The notes beneath the pieces were generated by a model, which was not told where the DNA came from, did not search any database, and saw nothing but the letters and a program-made list of their open reading frames with translations. A program made the position numbers and the translations under genes. Below are positions 8,874 to 20,422 of a DNA stretch of 64,000 nt, one piece after another (the first letter of the stretch is position 1; every line of letters begins with the position of its first letter). The stretch spans positions 1-64,000 of the forward strand of contig NZ_CP115165.1 in NCBI RefSeq assembly GCF_028622095.1, in the 5' to 3' direction. The DNA is from Deinococcus aquaticus (GTDB lineage Bacteria; Deinococcota; Deinococci; Deinococcales; Deinococcaceae).

Positions 8874-9611
8874 ATGACTGCCTCTGCCCCGTTCTGGCCT
8901 GCATTCTGGCCGCCGTTCTGGCGGGGTTTCCGGGCGCTGCTGCCGCTGTGGCCGGGCATGGTGCCGTTCGCGGTGGCGTACGCCGTGACCGCGCGGGCCG
9001 GGGGCCTGAGCGTCTGGGAGACGCAGCTGATGAGCGCCACGGTGTTCGCGGGGGCCAGTCAGTTCGCGGCGGCCGGGCAGTTCGTGGGGGGCGGCCTGCC
9101 GACCGTGGCGGGCGCTCTGGGACTGGTGGCGACCACGTTCCTGCTGAACGCCCGGCACGTGCTGTACGGCCTGAGCCTGTCGCGCACACTCCCGCTGCCG
9201 TGGGGTCAGCGTCTCGTGGCGGCGCAGTTCCTGACGGACGAGGCATACGGCGTGACGGTCGTGGCGGGGCCGCGTGATCCGGGCGGCCTGAGTGTCGCGT
9301 TCCTGCTGGGCGCGGAACTCAGTCTGTATGCCGTGTGGAACGCCTCGACGCTGCTGGGGGCACTGGCAGGCGCGGTGCTGCCAGACCCGCAGGCGCTGGG
9401 GGTGGGCGTGATCTTCCCGCTGGCGTTCCTGGGGCTACTGGTGCCGCTGTTGGTGGACCGCGTGACCCTGCTGGTGGCGCTGGTGTCGGGCGTGGGGGCG
9501 TGGCTGCTGGGGCGGGCGCTGCCGGGCGGACTGGTGATCCTGCTGGCCGGGGTGGGCGGCGCGGCGCTGGGCGCCTGGATCACCACCCGCCGCGCCGGGA
9601 GCCGCGCGTGA
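8874..9611 (+). CDS. azlC: Branched-chain amino-acid exporter subunit AzlC
   Basis: The 245-residue polytopic protein matches AzlC: FRALLPLWPGMVPFAVAYAV in the first helix, FAGASQFAA near 63 and NARHVLYGLSL near 100. AzlC and AzlD together export branched-chain amino acids or their analogues. ATG 8874 is chosen over an upstream GTG because it lies at leaderless distance from CAGACT. The azlD partner normally overlaps or follows directly; here a dispersed repeat separates them. Confidence 0.9.
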   Translation: MTASAPFWPAFWPPFWRGFRALLPLWPGMVPFAVAYAVTARAGGLSVWETQLMSATVFAGASQFAAAGQFVGGGLPTVAGALGLVATTFLLNARHVLYGLSLSRTLPLPWGQRLVAAQFLTDEAYGVTVVAGPRDPGGLSVAFLLGAELSLYAVWNASTLLGALAGAVLPDPQALGVGVIFPLAFLGLLVPLLVDRVTLLVALVSGVGAWLLGRALPGGLVILLAGVGGAALGAWITTRRAGSRA

Positions 9612-9747
9612 TACGGGTTCCGTCTGTTTCGTTGACAACCCGGAACAGCACCGGGTTGCCAACTCCACGCCCAGAACCCGTTTTGCTCCCACTCGCTCCG
9701 CTCGGATTGAGCGGCTTTGCAAGCCATTCAATCGAAGTCCGTATGAG
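9610..9747 (+). repeat. Dispersed structured repeat, copy B, between azlC and azlD
   Basis: This full-length copy starts in the azlC stop codon with TACGGGTTCCGTCTGTTTCG. Its first hairpin is CAACCCGG/CCGGGTTG and its second is ATTGAGCGGCTT/AAGCCATTCAAT. It ends CGAAGTCCGTATGAG. The ATG of the repeat (9743) begins a five-codon ORF whose TGA overlaps the GTG of azlD (GTGA at 9757). Confidence 0.85.
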
Positions 9748-9756
9748 GGGCCGGGC

Positions 9757-10053
9757 GTGAGCGGCTGGCTGGTGATAGGGCTGATGTGGGCGGTCACGTA
9801 CCCGGCGCGGCTGCTGGGCCTGAGCCTGGGCCGCCTGAACCTGCCGCCGTTCTGGCTGGCCTTCCTGCGGTTCGTGCCGGTCAGCGTGTTCGCGGCGCTG
9901 GTCGTGCCGGACGTGCTGGGCAGCCCTGAGTGGGCGCGGCGGATCGTGGGGGCGTTGGCGGGCGGCCTGCTGATGTGGCGCAGCCGCAACCTCGCGCTCG
10001 GCATTCTGGGCGGCTTTGCAGCGTACTGGGCGGCCCGGCTGGCGGGCCTGTGA
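9757..10053 (+). CDS. azlD: Branched-chain amino-acid exporter subunit AzlD
   Basis: The 98-residue protein has three to four membrane helices and the AzlD pattern: VTYPARLLGL in helix 1, LRFVPVSVFAALVVP in helix 2 and an RNLALGILGGFAAYW end. It works with AzlC. The GTG start overlaps the TGA of a five-codon minicistron opened by the repeat's ATG, and GAGGGG lies just upstream, so its translation may depend on the repeat. Confidence 0.87.
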   Translation: MSGWLVIGLMWAVTYPARLLGLSLGRLNLPPFWLAFLRFVPVSVFAALVVPDVLGSPEWARRIVGALAGGLLMWRSRNLALGILGGFAAYWAARLAGL

Positions 10054-10096
10054 CGTACGCCAGCCGGGCCGGGCACGCGTGGGCGCGCGGGCGCGC

Positions 10097-10102
10097 TATG
10101 CT
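10097..10102 (+). promoter_or_regulatory. Leaderless -10 box for the PASTA protein
   Basis: TATGCT, then nine bases, then ATG 10112; no ribosome site is visible. Confidence 0.55.
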
Positions 10103-10111
10103 GGGCAGCGC

Positions 10112-11809
10112 ATGACGGGTCAGGTGGGCAGGGTCAAGGTCATTGATGGCAAGTACGAGGTTCTCCGGGAACTCTCGACCCAGGGCATGGTGACCCTCTC
10201 CGAGGTGCGCGCCGCCGAGGGTGTCACCCGGCACGTCGCGTGGTTTGCCGTGGCGACCCCCGCCGACCGGCAGGTGTTCCACGCGTACCGCACGGCGCTG
10301 CGGGCCCTGGAACCTGCCGGTCTGACGGACGTGGTCGCCCGCCCCGGCGCGTACTACGCGGTCTGGAAGCCCGTCGCCGGGCAGCCGCTCGCGGCGCTGC
10401 TGGAACAGAAGGTGCGCCCGCAGGAGACCGTGGACGCCCTGAACGCGACGGCCGACACGCTGGCCGCGCAGGGGTACGCGCTGGACGACGCCGATCTGGT
10501 CACCGAGAACCATCAGGTGAGCGTGGCGTACCTGCGGCCCCTGACGCTGCCGCGCACGCCCGAGGACATCGCCGCGCGCAACGCCCAGACCCTCGCCCCG
10601 CTGAAGGCCGGGCGGGTACGCCGCCGCCGCGAGCCCGGCGCGTGGCTGAGTTTCGTTCCGGGGCTGCTGCTGCTGGGCGGCGCGGCGTACCTGGGCGCGC
10701 AGGCCGTGCAGATCTACCTGAACCCCCCGGTGCGCGAGGTGGTGTCCGTCACTGGCCAGGAAGCCAAGGTGGCCGCCAGGAGCCTCACGGGCGCGGGGTT
10801 CCGGGTGGAGTACACGCAGGGGCAGGCGGGTGGGCGCGCCATCGGCAGCATCATCCGGCAGGACCCGGCGGGCGGCACCACCCTACCGCGTGGCCGGCTG
10901 GTGATCCTGACCGTGAACAACCCGCCGGCCATCGAGGTTCCGGCGTTGGAGGAAATGAATGTCGGGCAGGCGCGCGACGCCCTGAAAGACCGCGCCATGC
11001 TGGTCGGGAAGGTGATCAAGATCGACGGGACGCTGTCGAACACCCCGGAAGGCCGCGTGATCGCGCAGCTGCCGGAAGCCGGTTCCAGCGCCCAGCGCGG
11101 CCAGTCGGTGCAGTTGCTGATCAGCACCGGGATCAGTGCCAAGGAAACGTGGCTGCCGAACCTGACGGGCCTGACCTTCGATCAGGCGCGGGCGCACGCG
11201 CGGGCCGCCGGACTGGTCGTGACCTCCGTGGAGCGCCAGCCCAGCGACCAGCCCGAGAACACCGTGCTGGAGCAGACGCCCGCCCCGTACGTGCGGGTGG
11301 ATGTGGGCAGCCCTGTGAAACTGACGGTGGCATCGGCGCGTTACAGCGCCCCCAGCCGCCCGGCCGGGAACCTGCCGCTGCCGCCCGCGTACGTACCCCC
11401 CACGCCCGTGCAGCCCGAAGCGCCGCAGGGCACGGAGCCCACCACGGAACCCGTCACGCCGGACGCGGTGCCTGCCACGCCCGACACGGGCAGCACCGGC
11501 ACGGGCACGACGACCCCGCCGGCACCGGAAACGGCCCAGCCGACCACGCCCGCCACACCGGAGATCGCGCCGACCGAACCTCAGAGCCGTTCGGTGAACT
11601 TCGAGTACGTGTTCCCCGGCGATCTGCCCGCCGGGAATTACACGGTGGTCGTGCGGGACGATGACGGCGAGCGGCAGATCATGCCGCCCACGGCCGCCGC
11701 TAACCTCGCCAACCGCCGCGCGAACAGTTCCGAGGCGGCCGTGGTGCGCGGCAACGCCGTGTTCGTCATCCGCCGCGACGGCGTGGATTACGCCACGGTC
11801 ACGCCCTGA
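10112..11809 (+). CDS. PASTA-domain membrane protein with degenerate kinase-like domain
   Basis: The 565-residue protein looks like a PknB/StkP-type receptor kinase whose kinase part has decayed. The N-terminal region of about 165 residues starts like a kinase (DGKYEVLRELSTQGMVTLSEV). It lacks the glycine loop, has VAWFAV in place of the catalytic-lysine VAIK, and shows no HRD or DFG motif. One transmembrane helix follows near 185-205. Three PASTA repeats follow from about 210 to 415, then a Pro/Thr-rich linker and a globular tail. PASTA domains bind peptidoglycan or muropeptides outside the cell. It is probably a cell-wall sensor or scaffold without kinase activity. Confidence 0.83.
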   Translation: MTGQVGRVKVIDGKYEVLRELSTQGMVTLSEVRAAEGVTRHVAWFAVATPADRQVFHAYRTALRALEPAGLTDVVARPGAYYAVWKPVAGQPLAALLEQKVRPQETVDALNATADTLAAQGYALDDADLVTENHQVSVAYLRPLTLPRTPEDIAARNAQTLAPLKAGRVRRRREPGAWLSFVPGLLLLGGAAYLGAQAVQIYLNPPVREVVSVTGQEAKVAARSLTGAGFRVEYTQGQAGGRAIGSIIRQDPAGGTTLPRGRLVILTVNNPPAIEVPALEEMNVGQARDALKDRAMLVGKVIKIDGTLSNTPEGRVIAQLPEAGSSAQRGQSVQLLISTGISAKETWLPNLTGLTFDQARAHARAAGLVVTSVERQPSDQPENTVLEQTPAPYVRVDVGSPVKLTVASARYSAPSRPAGNLPLPPAYVPPTPVQPEAPQGTEPTTEPVTPDAVPATPDTGSTGTGTTTPPAPETAQPTTPATPEIAPTEPQSRSVNFEYVFPGDLPAGNYTVVVRDDDGERQIMPPTAAANLANRRANSSEAAVVRGNAVFVIRRDGVDYATVTP

Positions 11810-11832
11810 ACCACGTGACACGCTGACCAGAG

Positions 11833-12966
11833 ATGATCTACCTCGACTACGCCGCCACGCACCCCATGACGCCCGAAGCGCTCGCCGCGTACGCGCAGGC
11901 CGCCGCGCTGCCCGGCAACCCGGCCAGCGTGCACGCCGCCGGGCAGGCCGCCCGCGAACGCCTGGAAGAAGGGCGTGCCCGCGTGGCCGCCGCGCTCCGC
12001 ACTGATCCGCGCACCCTGATCGCCAACAGCGGCGGTACCGAGGGCGACAACCACGTGCTGCTGAGCGTGACCCGTGCGTGGCAGGACGCGCACGGCCGGC
12101 CCGGTCACCTGATCACCACGCCCACCGAGCACTCGGCGGTGCTGGCCCCGGCACGCGCTCTGGCCGCGCAGGGCTGGCAGGTCACGTTCCTGACCCCCGA
12201 CCGGTACGGGCAGTACGACCCGGCTGAACTGGCGGAGGCACTGCGGGGCGACACGGCGCTGGTGTCCATTCACCACGCCAACAACGAGCTTGGGAGCGTG
12301 CAGGACACGCCTGCCCTGGCCGCGCTGGCCGCCGCGCGGGGCGTGCCGTACCACACGGACGCCGTGCAGGCCCCCGGCATCCTGCCGGTGGATCTGAGCG
12401 CCTGGGGCGTCACGTTCGCCACGTTCAGCGCGCACAAGTGGGGCGGGCCGCGCGGCGTGGGCTTCCTGTACGTGCAGCGCGGCACGCACCTGAACGCCGT
12501 CACGCTCGGCGGCGGGCAGGAGGGCGGCACCCGCCCCGGCACGCAGGACACCGCCGGGGTGTACGCGGCCGGCGTGGCCCTCACGCACGCCGGACAGGCG
12601 CGAGAAGCCACACACGCCCACCTGAGCGCCCTGCGCGCCCGGTTCGAGGCGGGCGCGCAGGGCATCGCGGACCTGCGCGTAAACCACCCCCCGCACGGCA
12701 GCCCCAAGGTCGCCAGCGTCACGCTGCCCGGCGCGGACGGCGAGGCCCTGCTGATGAACCTCGACATGCTGGGCGTGGCCGCCAGCGCCGGGAGCGCGTG
12801 CAGCGCCGGGACCATGCAGCCCAGCCACGTCCTGACCGCCGTGGGCCTGAACGACGCCGACGCCCGCTCCACCCTGCGCTTCTCCTTCGGGGCCGCCACC
12901 ACCGAACAGGACGTGGACGCCGCCGTGCACGCGCTGGCGCAGGCCGCCGGGTGGAGCCGCACCTGA
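11833..12966 (+). CDS. Cysteine desulfurase, NifS/IscS type
   Basis: The 377-residue PLP enzyme takes sulfur from cysteine for iron-sulfur clusters or tRNA thiolation. It starts MIYLDYAATHPM as the family does. The PLP-lysine motif is FSAHKWGGPRG near residue 202, and the mobile catalytic-cysteine loop is SAGSACSAGTMQPSHVL near 315-331. The loop is of the long IscS/NifS kind, not SufS. It follows the PASTA gene by 23 bases and ends at a strong terminator. No iscU or thiI neighbour is present, so the acceptor is not indicated. Confidence 0.9.
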   Translation: MIYLDYAATHPMTPEALAAYAQAAALPGNPASVHAAGQAARERLEEGRARVAAALRTDPRTLIANSGGTEGDNHVLLSVTRAWQDAHGRPGHLITTPTEHSAVLAPARALAAQGWQVTFLTPDRYGQYDPAELAEALRGDTALVSIHHANNELGSVQDTPALAALAAARGVPYHTDAVQAPGILPVDLSAWGVTFATFSAHKWGGPRGVGFLYVQRGTHLNAVTLGGGQEGGTRPGTQDTAGVYAAGVALTHAGQAREATHAHLSALRARFEAGAQGIADLRVNHPPHGSPKVASVTLPGADGEALLMNLDMLGVAASAGSACSAGTMQPSHVLTAVGLNDADARSTLRFSFGAATTEQDVDAAVHALAQAAGWSRT

Positions 12967-13002
12967 AGCGAGGACAGCGCACGCCGACTCCCGGCAAGCA
13001 GG

Positions 13003-13033
13003 AAGGCCAGACCCCACTTCAGGGTCTGGCCTT
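13003..13033. terminator. Bidirectional terminator between cysteine desulfurase and valS
   Basis: A perfect 12-bp inverted repeat, AAGGCCAGACCC / GGGTCTGGCCTT, encloses a seven-base loop and lies between two convergent genes. Confidence 0.88.
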
Positions 13034-13044
13034 GTCTCCTGGGG

Positions 13045-15858
<2,814 letters not shown>

Positions 15859-15923
15859 GCGCGGGTCTCCTTGGTACGGGGGCGGTCAGGGTCGGGAGCG
15901 GCCGGCCAGGGGCCAGTCGGCAG

Positions 15924-16442
15924 TCAATTCGAAAGGATGACAGATTCAGCGCCGTCCGGGGTAGCGCAGGAGGGGGCGGGACGCAGGGCCGCGCACGCCC
16001 ACGGCAGGGCGGCGTCCATCTCCCAGTCCAGCGAGGGCGCGTGCAGGGAGACCCAGCGGAATGCGAAGCGCTCGCCGTCCGCATCGCGCTCCCAGGTGTG
16101 GGGCAGGTCGTGGGGGGCGCGCAGCAGGAATGCGTGGCAGACCTGCCGCGTGAACCGCTGCGGCAGTTGCGCCTCCCACAGGTATGAGGTCAGGTACTCC
16201 GGGCCGGTAAGGTTCAGGCCGGATTCCTCGCGCAGTTCACGCACGGCGGCCTGTCCGGGCGTCTCGCCGGGTTCCACGCCGCCTGCCGGGAGTTGCACGC
16301 CACTGTCGTCCGGCACGTGATCGAACACCAGCAGTTCCGGGCTGGCCTCGCCGCGCACCACGAAGCACACGACCTTCTCGCGCAGGCCACGCGCGGCGGC
16401 ATCGGCGCGGGCAGCCGGCTGGGTTGGGTAGAACGTGACCAT
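15924..16442 (-). CDS. NUDIX hydrolase between the T-box and valS
   Basis: The 172-residue protein has a complete Nudix box, GGVEPGETPGQAAVRELREE followed by SGL, near residues 54-76. It should hydrolyse a nucleoside diphosphate linked to another group, with Mg2+ bound by the REXXEE glutamates. ATG 16442 has a CGGAGG site 11 bases upstream, and an upstream GTG overlaps that site and is rejected. It is the first gene after the valine-type T-box, so it should be co-regulated with valS. The substrate is unknown; a house-cleaning or nucleotide-signal role linked to amino-acid shortage is only a guess. Confidence 0.87.
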   Translation of the reverse strand: MVTFYPTQPAARADAAARGLREKVVCFVVRGEASPELLVFDHVPDDSGVQLPAGGVEPGETPGQAAVRELREESGLNLTGPEYLTSYLWEAQLPQRFTRQVCHAFLLRAPHDLPHTWERDADGERFAFRWVSLHAPSLDWEMDAALPWACAALRPAPSCATPDGAESVILSN

Positions 16443-16484
16443 ACGCGAAAGCACCTCCGGTGGGAATGAGGCGGCAGGAATCAG

Positions 16485-16759
16485 AAAAACGTCCCGTCCG
16501 CCGGGCCTCTGCTGAACAGGCCTCCTGCGGACGAGACGTCACGTGACCGTCCCGCGGTACCACCGCTGTTCCCCGCTGTGGGCGGGGCGCTCGTCGCGCT
16601 GTGTCGGGCGCACCCGGACGGATCTACTCTCCCCTGCGCGGGGGATTTCTGCCGACCTGCTCGCGGGCGACGTTCGCCGGGTGCCTCCCGCGCCGCCCTC
16701 TCAGTCACGGGGCGGGCTTCCTGTGGGCGCGTTCCCCGGGTACTCTTCCCGGTCACTGC
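16485..16759 (-). promoter_or_regulatory. T-box riboswitch leader, probably tRNA-Val specific
   Basis: On the minus strand the leader has the Stem I elements GAAGAGTA and CTGAGAGGGCGG. It then has the T-box sequence GGTGGTACCGCGG (16564-16552), with TGGT able to pair with an ACCA tRNA end. A terminator follows, ACGTCTCGTCCGC...GCGGACGGGACG-TTTTT (16539-16485). The T-box bases can form the competing antiterminator. A GTC valine codon in CGAACGTCGCCC (16671-16669) is the best specifier candidate. This is classic transcription attenuation: uncharged tRNA-Val would allow read-through into nudix-valS. Confidence 0.9.
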
Positions 16760-16765
16760 TCACGC

Positions 16766-16771
16766 AGTATA
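16766..16771 (-). promoter_or_regulatory. -10 box of the T-box operon
   Basis: TATACT on the minus strand, seven bases before the expected transcript start. The -35 region is a C-rich tract with no good match. Confidence 0.55.
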
Positions 16772-16834
16772 GAGCGGGCGGGGGGGCCGGCGCATCTGCC
16801 AGAGGGCGCATGGTCCTCCCGGCCAGGTGGGCCG

Positions 16835-16840
16835 CATGAT
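16835..16840 (+). promoter_or_regulatory. Leaderless -10 box
   Basis: CATGAT followed by GGGCCG and ATG 16847. Confidence 0.4.
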
Positions 16841-16846
16841 GGGCCG

Positions 16847-17410
16847 ATGCCGGAATCGAGTGACCCTGAGGCCCTGCGCTCCTTCACGCTGTACCACCGG
16901 GCGGTGCGGGACGTGCGCGGCGATCACCTGCTGTCCCTGAATGTCCTGCGGGAGCTTTACCCGGACGTGTATGCCCGTGAGGCCGCCAAGTACGTGGGCC
17001 GCGAGGCCCTGATGCAGGAGCGCGTGGGGCGGCTGGACTGTCTGTGGAACGACGTGCTGTTCTTCTCCCCGGTGCATCCGGGGCCACTGCTGAACGCCGT
17101 GCGGGCCACTGGACGCGAGGTGCCGCCTGTCCGGTTCTGGACGCTGAGCGCGGCCGGTCTGGACCCGGCGCAGGCGTGCGTGCACCTGCCACAGCCCTGG
17201 CCGGGAGGGGTGAAGCCGGAACACGACCCGGCAGACGAACGGCCCCTGGACGCCCGGACCCTGCGGGCCGTCAGCGCGCCCCCGGCCGGGACGCTGGCGC
17301 GCCTGCACGCCCTTCCGGCCGGCGCGCCGCTGATCCTTTGGATGGACGTGCCTCACGTGCTGTACCGGGGGTCCGTGCCGCTGGGGGCGCTGGGTGAACT
17401 TCGCGCCTGA
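16847..17410 (+). CDS. Uncharacterised protein, likely Deinococcus-type DUF
   Basis: The 187-residue protein has no signal peptide or membrane segment and no domain I recognise. Notable parts are a Leu/Arg-rich N-terminal half and a Pro-rich middle. The C-terminal segment, LILWMDVPHVLYRGSVPL, looks like a buried beta strand. Start ATG 16847 sits at leaderless distance from CATGAT. It is divergent from the T-box operon and converges, with three bases between stops, on the next unknown gene. It could act on a small molecule or nucleic acid, but nothing in the sequence decides. Confidence 0.7.
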   Translation: MPESSDPEALRSFTLYHRAVRDVRGDHLLSLNVLRELYPDVYAREAAKYVGREALMQERVGRLDCLWNDVLFFSPVHPGPLLNAVRATGREVPPVRFWTLSAAGLDPAQACVHLPQPWPGGVKPEHDPADERPLDARTLRAVSAPPAGTLARLHALPAGAPLILWMDVPHVLYRGSVPLGALGELRA

Positions 17411-17413
17411 CGC

Positions 17414-18181
17414 TCAGGGGCCCGTGAGTAACGAGGTGTCTTCGAGGTCGGGTTCCACGACTTCGTAGCGGTACAGCAGGGGTTTTTTCAGCAGGCCGCG
17501 CGGGACGCTGACGGTCGCGTGGCGGTACGGGACGCCCGTGACGGCCGTGCCGGCTGCGAATTCCTGCGTGTGCGCGCCGACCTGCGCGGCCCGGTCGCCC
17601 AGGTTCAGGTGGCCGCCGGCGCGTTCCAGCACGTCGTAGGGGTGTTCGATCAGGACCGTGAGTTTCACGGGTTGCCCGGCGAGGCTGCGCAGGGGGTTGG
17701 CGGCGCTGCTGAAGGTGGTGCGGACCGGTTCGGCCACGCGTTCGCGGGTGACTTTCATGCTCAGGGCGTACTCGCCGACGGGGAAGATCACCTCGCGGAT
17801 CAGGGTGACGCCGTCACCTTCGGCCTCGCGGAAGGCGGCCAGGAGGGACTCGCGGCGGTTACGCAGCAGCGTGACGGGGGTGGCGTTGCCGCGCCCCATG
17901 GGGAAGTCGCCGCGCGTGATGAACCGTTCGGCGTGCAGCAGGGTTTCCTCGCGGGTTCGGAAGGTGCGCTGCATGACGCTCTGGTGCGGCTGCCAGTGTC
18001 CGGCCGAGTTGCGTTCGAGCCAGTCGGCCCACAGTTCAAAGTGGTCCTGAAAGCGCCAGCTGGGGTGGGTGGGCAGTGCCGGGCTCTGCTCCGCGCGGCC
18101 GTATTCGGTGCGGGCGTCACGGCCGGTGCCTTCTCGGTCCGGGGTGTCGCCTCTGCTGTTCGTTCGCGTGATCGCGCTCAT
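17414..18181 (-). CDS. Uncharacterised cytosolic protein
   Basis: The 255-residue protein starts after a strong GGAGG site. A polar, probably disordered N-terminus of about 35 residues is followed by a folded region rich in aromatic and charged residues (SWRFQDHFELWADWLERN). The C-terminal half looks beta-rich. There is no signal peptide, membrane helix, metal motif or recognised domain. Neighbours give no hint. Confidence 0.72.
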   Translation of the reverse strand: MSAITRTNSRGDTPDREGTGRDARTEYGRAEQSPALPTHPSWRFQDHFELWADWLERNSAGHWQPHQSVMQRTFRTREETLLHAERFITRGDFPMGRGNATPVTLLRNRRESLLAAFREAEGDGVTLIREVIFPVGEYALSMKVTRERVAEPVRTTFSSAANPLRSLAGQPVKLTVLIEHPYDVLERAGGHLNLGDRAAQVGAHTQEFAAGTAVTGVPYRHATVSVPRGLLKKPLLYRYEVVEPDLEDTSLLTGP

Positions 18182-18354
18182 TCGTCCTCCGCTGCGCCCA
18201 TCATGCCTGACTGGAGGTCACTTTTGTTCAGATCGTGACATTTTCGGCAAAAGCCGCCCTGGCCGGTCGGGTGGGCACGACTGCCGTGCAGGGGTACGGG
18301 GCGGCAGAATCAGCGTCCCTGTCGGCACGCACCGGTTCGCTGCTGGAGGCAGGA

Positions 18355-18876
18355 TCAGATCAGTTCGATCAGTTCGGCCATCAGGAAGGGCCGCAGGGTT
18401 TCCAGGGCGGCGCGCGGGGGTTCCGGGGCGCGTTCCAGCAGGGCGCGGATGCTGGCGCTGTCGGAGATCAGGTGCAGCATGCGGTACTGACCGCGCGTGA
18501 CGGGCTGCGCCTCGTTCCAGCGGGCCGTGAAGCGCAGCCGCTGGTTCCAGTCGGGAAAGGCCCGCAGCAGCGGCGTCCAGGCCTCGCTGTCTTCCAGCAT
18601 GCGGCGCAGGGCCGAGTCGCGCTTCAGGCTCAGGGTGCGCTGTTCGGAGCGCTGTTCGGCTTCGAAGGTGAAGTTGCCGCCGTCCAGGCTGGACAGGCAC
18701 TGCAGGGCGGCGTCGCCGCGCAGGCGGCCGACCTCGGCGTGGGTGATCTCGCCCCGTTCGATCCACAGTTGACCGCCGCGGATGTGCTCGACGCTCAGGC
18801 GTCCCGAGCGCCCGCTCGCCAGGAACATCTGCATCACGGACAGAAACGGGAACACGCTCAGGTCGCCACGTACCAT
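18355..18876 (-). CDS. DUF4388/PATAN-domain protein
   Basis: The 173-residue protein begins VRGDLSVFPFLSVMQMFLASGRSG, the typical opening of the DUF4388 (PATAN) domain, which fills residues 1 to about 95. PATAN domains are known in bacterial signalling proteins and some response regulators, where they are thought to mediate protein interaction. The rest is alpha-helical with no output domain. ATG 18876 lies nine bases after a TAAACT box and is preferred over GTG 18882. Confidence 0.75.
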   Translation of the reverse strand: MVRGDLSVFPFLSVMQMFLASGRSGRLSVEHIRGGQLWIERGEITHAEVGRLRGDAALQCLSSLDGGNFTFEAEQRSEQRTLSLKRDSALRRMLEDSEAWTPLLRAFPDWNQRLRFTARWNEAQPVTRGQYRMLHLISDSASIRALLERAPEPPRAALETLRPFLMAELIELI

Positions 18877-18885
18877 ATGCACCAG

Positions 18886-18891
18886 AGTTTA
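18886..18891 (-). promoter_or_regulatory. Leaderless -10 box for the PATAN gene
   Basis: TAAACT on the minus strand, nine bases before ATG 18876; no ribosome site. Confidence 0.55.
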
Positions 18892-19025
18892 GCGCAGCGT
18901 CCCGCGGCTCCGCGTGCCCCCACCGGGCGGGCGGCGTTCCGGGGGCCGGTCAGTGGGTGCGGGTCAGCAGGTGTGGGGCGCAGGTCCGGCAGGCGTGGGG
19001 GGCCGGGACGTGCGACCATCGGGGC

Positions 19026-20063
19026 ATGACTGATCCTGCCCGCATGCCTGCCCACATGAATGACGCGCTCGAAACGCTGCTGTCGTTGTGTGCCGCCGAC
19101 GCACTGGGCGCGGCAACGGAGTTCAAGTCTCTGGCGTCCATTCGCGCGCAGTACGGCGAGCGGATCCGCAGCTACCAGCCGGGAAGCGTGTTCGGGTTCG
19201 CGCCGGGCGAGGCGACCGATGACAGTCAGATGGTGGCCGCGACCCTGCTGGGGTACCGCGCGGCCGGGGCGGGCGCGCCAGACGGAGTGCCGCACCTGGC
19301 GGTGCTGTCGGCGCTGCGGGACTGGCTGGCGGCCGCGCCGCCGGACGTGGGCGGCCTGACGCGCCGGGCGCTACAGATCACCCTGCGTCAGCCGGAGCGG
19401 CTGGACGGGGGCGCGCTGGCGTGGCAGGAGAGCGGGCTGGACGGGGCCGGGAATGGCGGCCTGATGAGGATCGCGGCCCCGTTCCTGGCCGGGTTCCGGG
19501 GCGAGGCGCTGGCGCGCGAGTCGGCGGTGGTGACGGCCCTCACGCACGCCGATCCGCGCTGCGTGCACGCCTCGGTGTTCCTGACGGCTTTCCTGGAAGC
19601 CCTGGCAGGCAGTGGCTACGAGGCGGCGGTGGACGCGGCCCTGCGCGTCATGGAGCGTTTCGATGCGCGTCTGGCGCTGGTGGAGGCCGGGGTGCTGGGC
19701 GTGGACTCGCAGGCGGCGCACGCGGCGTTCCGCGAGCGGGACCGGGCGGCGCGCGGCGAGGTGCGCTCGCGGGTGCGCGCGGGACTTGCGGGGCACGTGA
19801 CCTCGCAGAGCGGGTTCGTACTGGACACCCTGGAGGCGGCCGTGGCGCACGCGCGCGGCGCGGACTGGCTGGCGTGCGTGGAACCGGCGGTGCTGCTGGG
19901 CGACGACAGCGACACGGTCGCGTGCGTGGTGGGCGCCCTGATCGGCGCGCGGGGCCTGCGCGTCCCGCCGGACCTGCGGCCCGCGCTGCGGCTGGGGCAC
20001 TCCTGGCCCGGCTGGGAGCGAGGCTGGCCGTGCGTGGATCACCTGGGCGGGCTGCTGCCCTGA
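19026..20063 (+). CDS. ADP-ribosylglycohydrolase (DraG/ARH family)
   Basis: The 345-residue all-alpha protein keeps both metal-binding signatures of ADP-ribosylglycohydrolases: ATDDSQM near residue 60 and LLGDDSDTVACVVGAL near 300. GNGGLMRIAAPFLAG in the middle is also typical. Such enzymes remove ADP-ribose from proteins, nucleic acids or O-acetyl-ADP-ribose with Mg2+. The first ATG was used; a second in-frame ATG ten residues on is possible. No ADP-ribosyltransferase partner is seen in the window, so the substrate is unknown. Confidence 0.87.
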   Translation: MTDPARMPAHMNDALETLLSLCAADALGAATEFKSLASIRAQYGERIRSYQPGSVFGFAPGEATDDSQMVAATLLGYRAAGAGAPDGVPHLAVLSALRDWLAAAPPDVGGLTRRALQITLRQPERLDGGALAWQESGLDGAGNGGLMRIAAPFLAGFRGEALARESAVVTALTHADPRCVHASVFLTAFLEALAGSGYEAAVDAALRVMERFDARLALVEAGVLGVDSQAAHAAFRERDRAARGEVRSRVRAGLAGHVTSQSGFVLDTLEAAVAHARGADWLACVEPAVLLGDDSDTVACVVGALIGARGLRVPPDLRPALRLGHSWPGWERGWPCVDHLGGLLP

Positions 20064-20116
20064 CCCTGGCCTGCACTCCGGCCCGGTACCCCTGTTCAGG
20101 GATGGGCAGGGTGGTG

Positions 20117-20122
20117 TATACT
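20117..20122 (+). promoter_or_regulatory. -10 box of rpmE
   Basis: TATACT, with a weak TTCAGG 16 bases upstream. Transcription near 20129 gives a leader of about 58 bases containing GGAGGAGG, so this gene is not leaderless. Confidence 0.55.
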
Positions 20123-20186
20123 TTCAGGGTTGCCCGCTACGCACACCCACCTTCCGGTGGTAACAGACGTGGCGGAGGAGGCACCC

Positions 20187-20405
<219 letters not shown>

Positions 20406-20422
20406 CCCCTCCGCTCAGTCTG

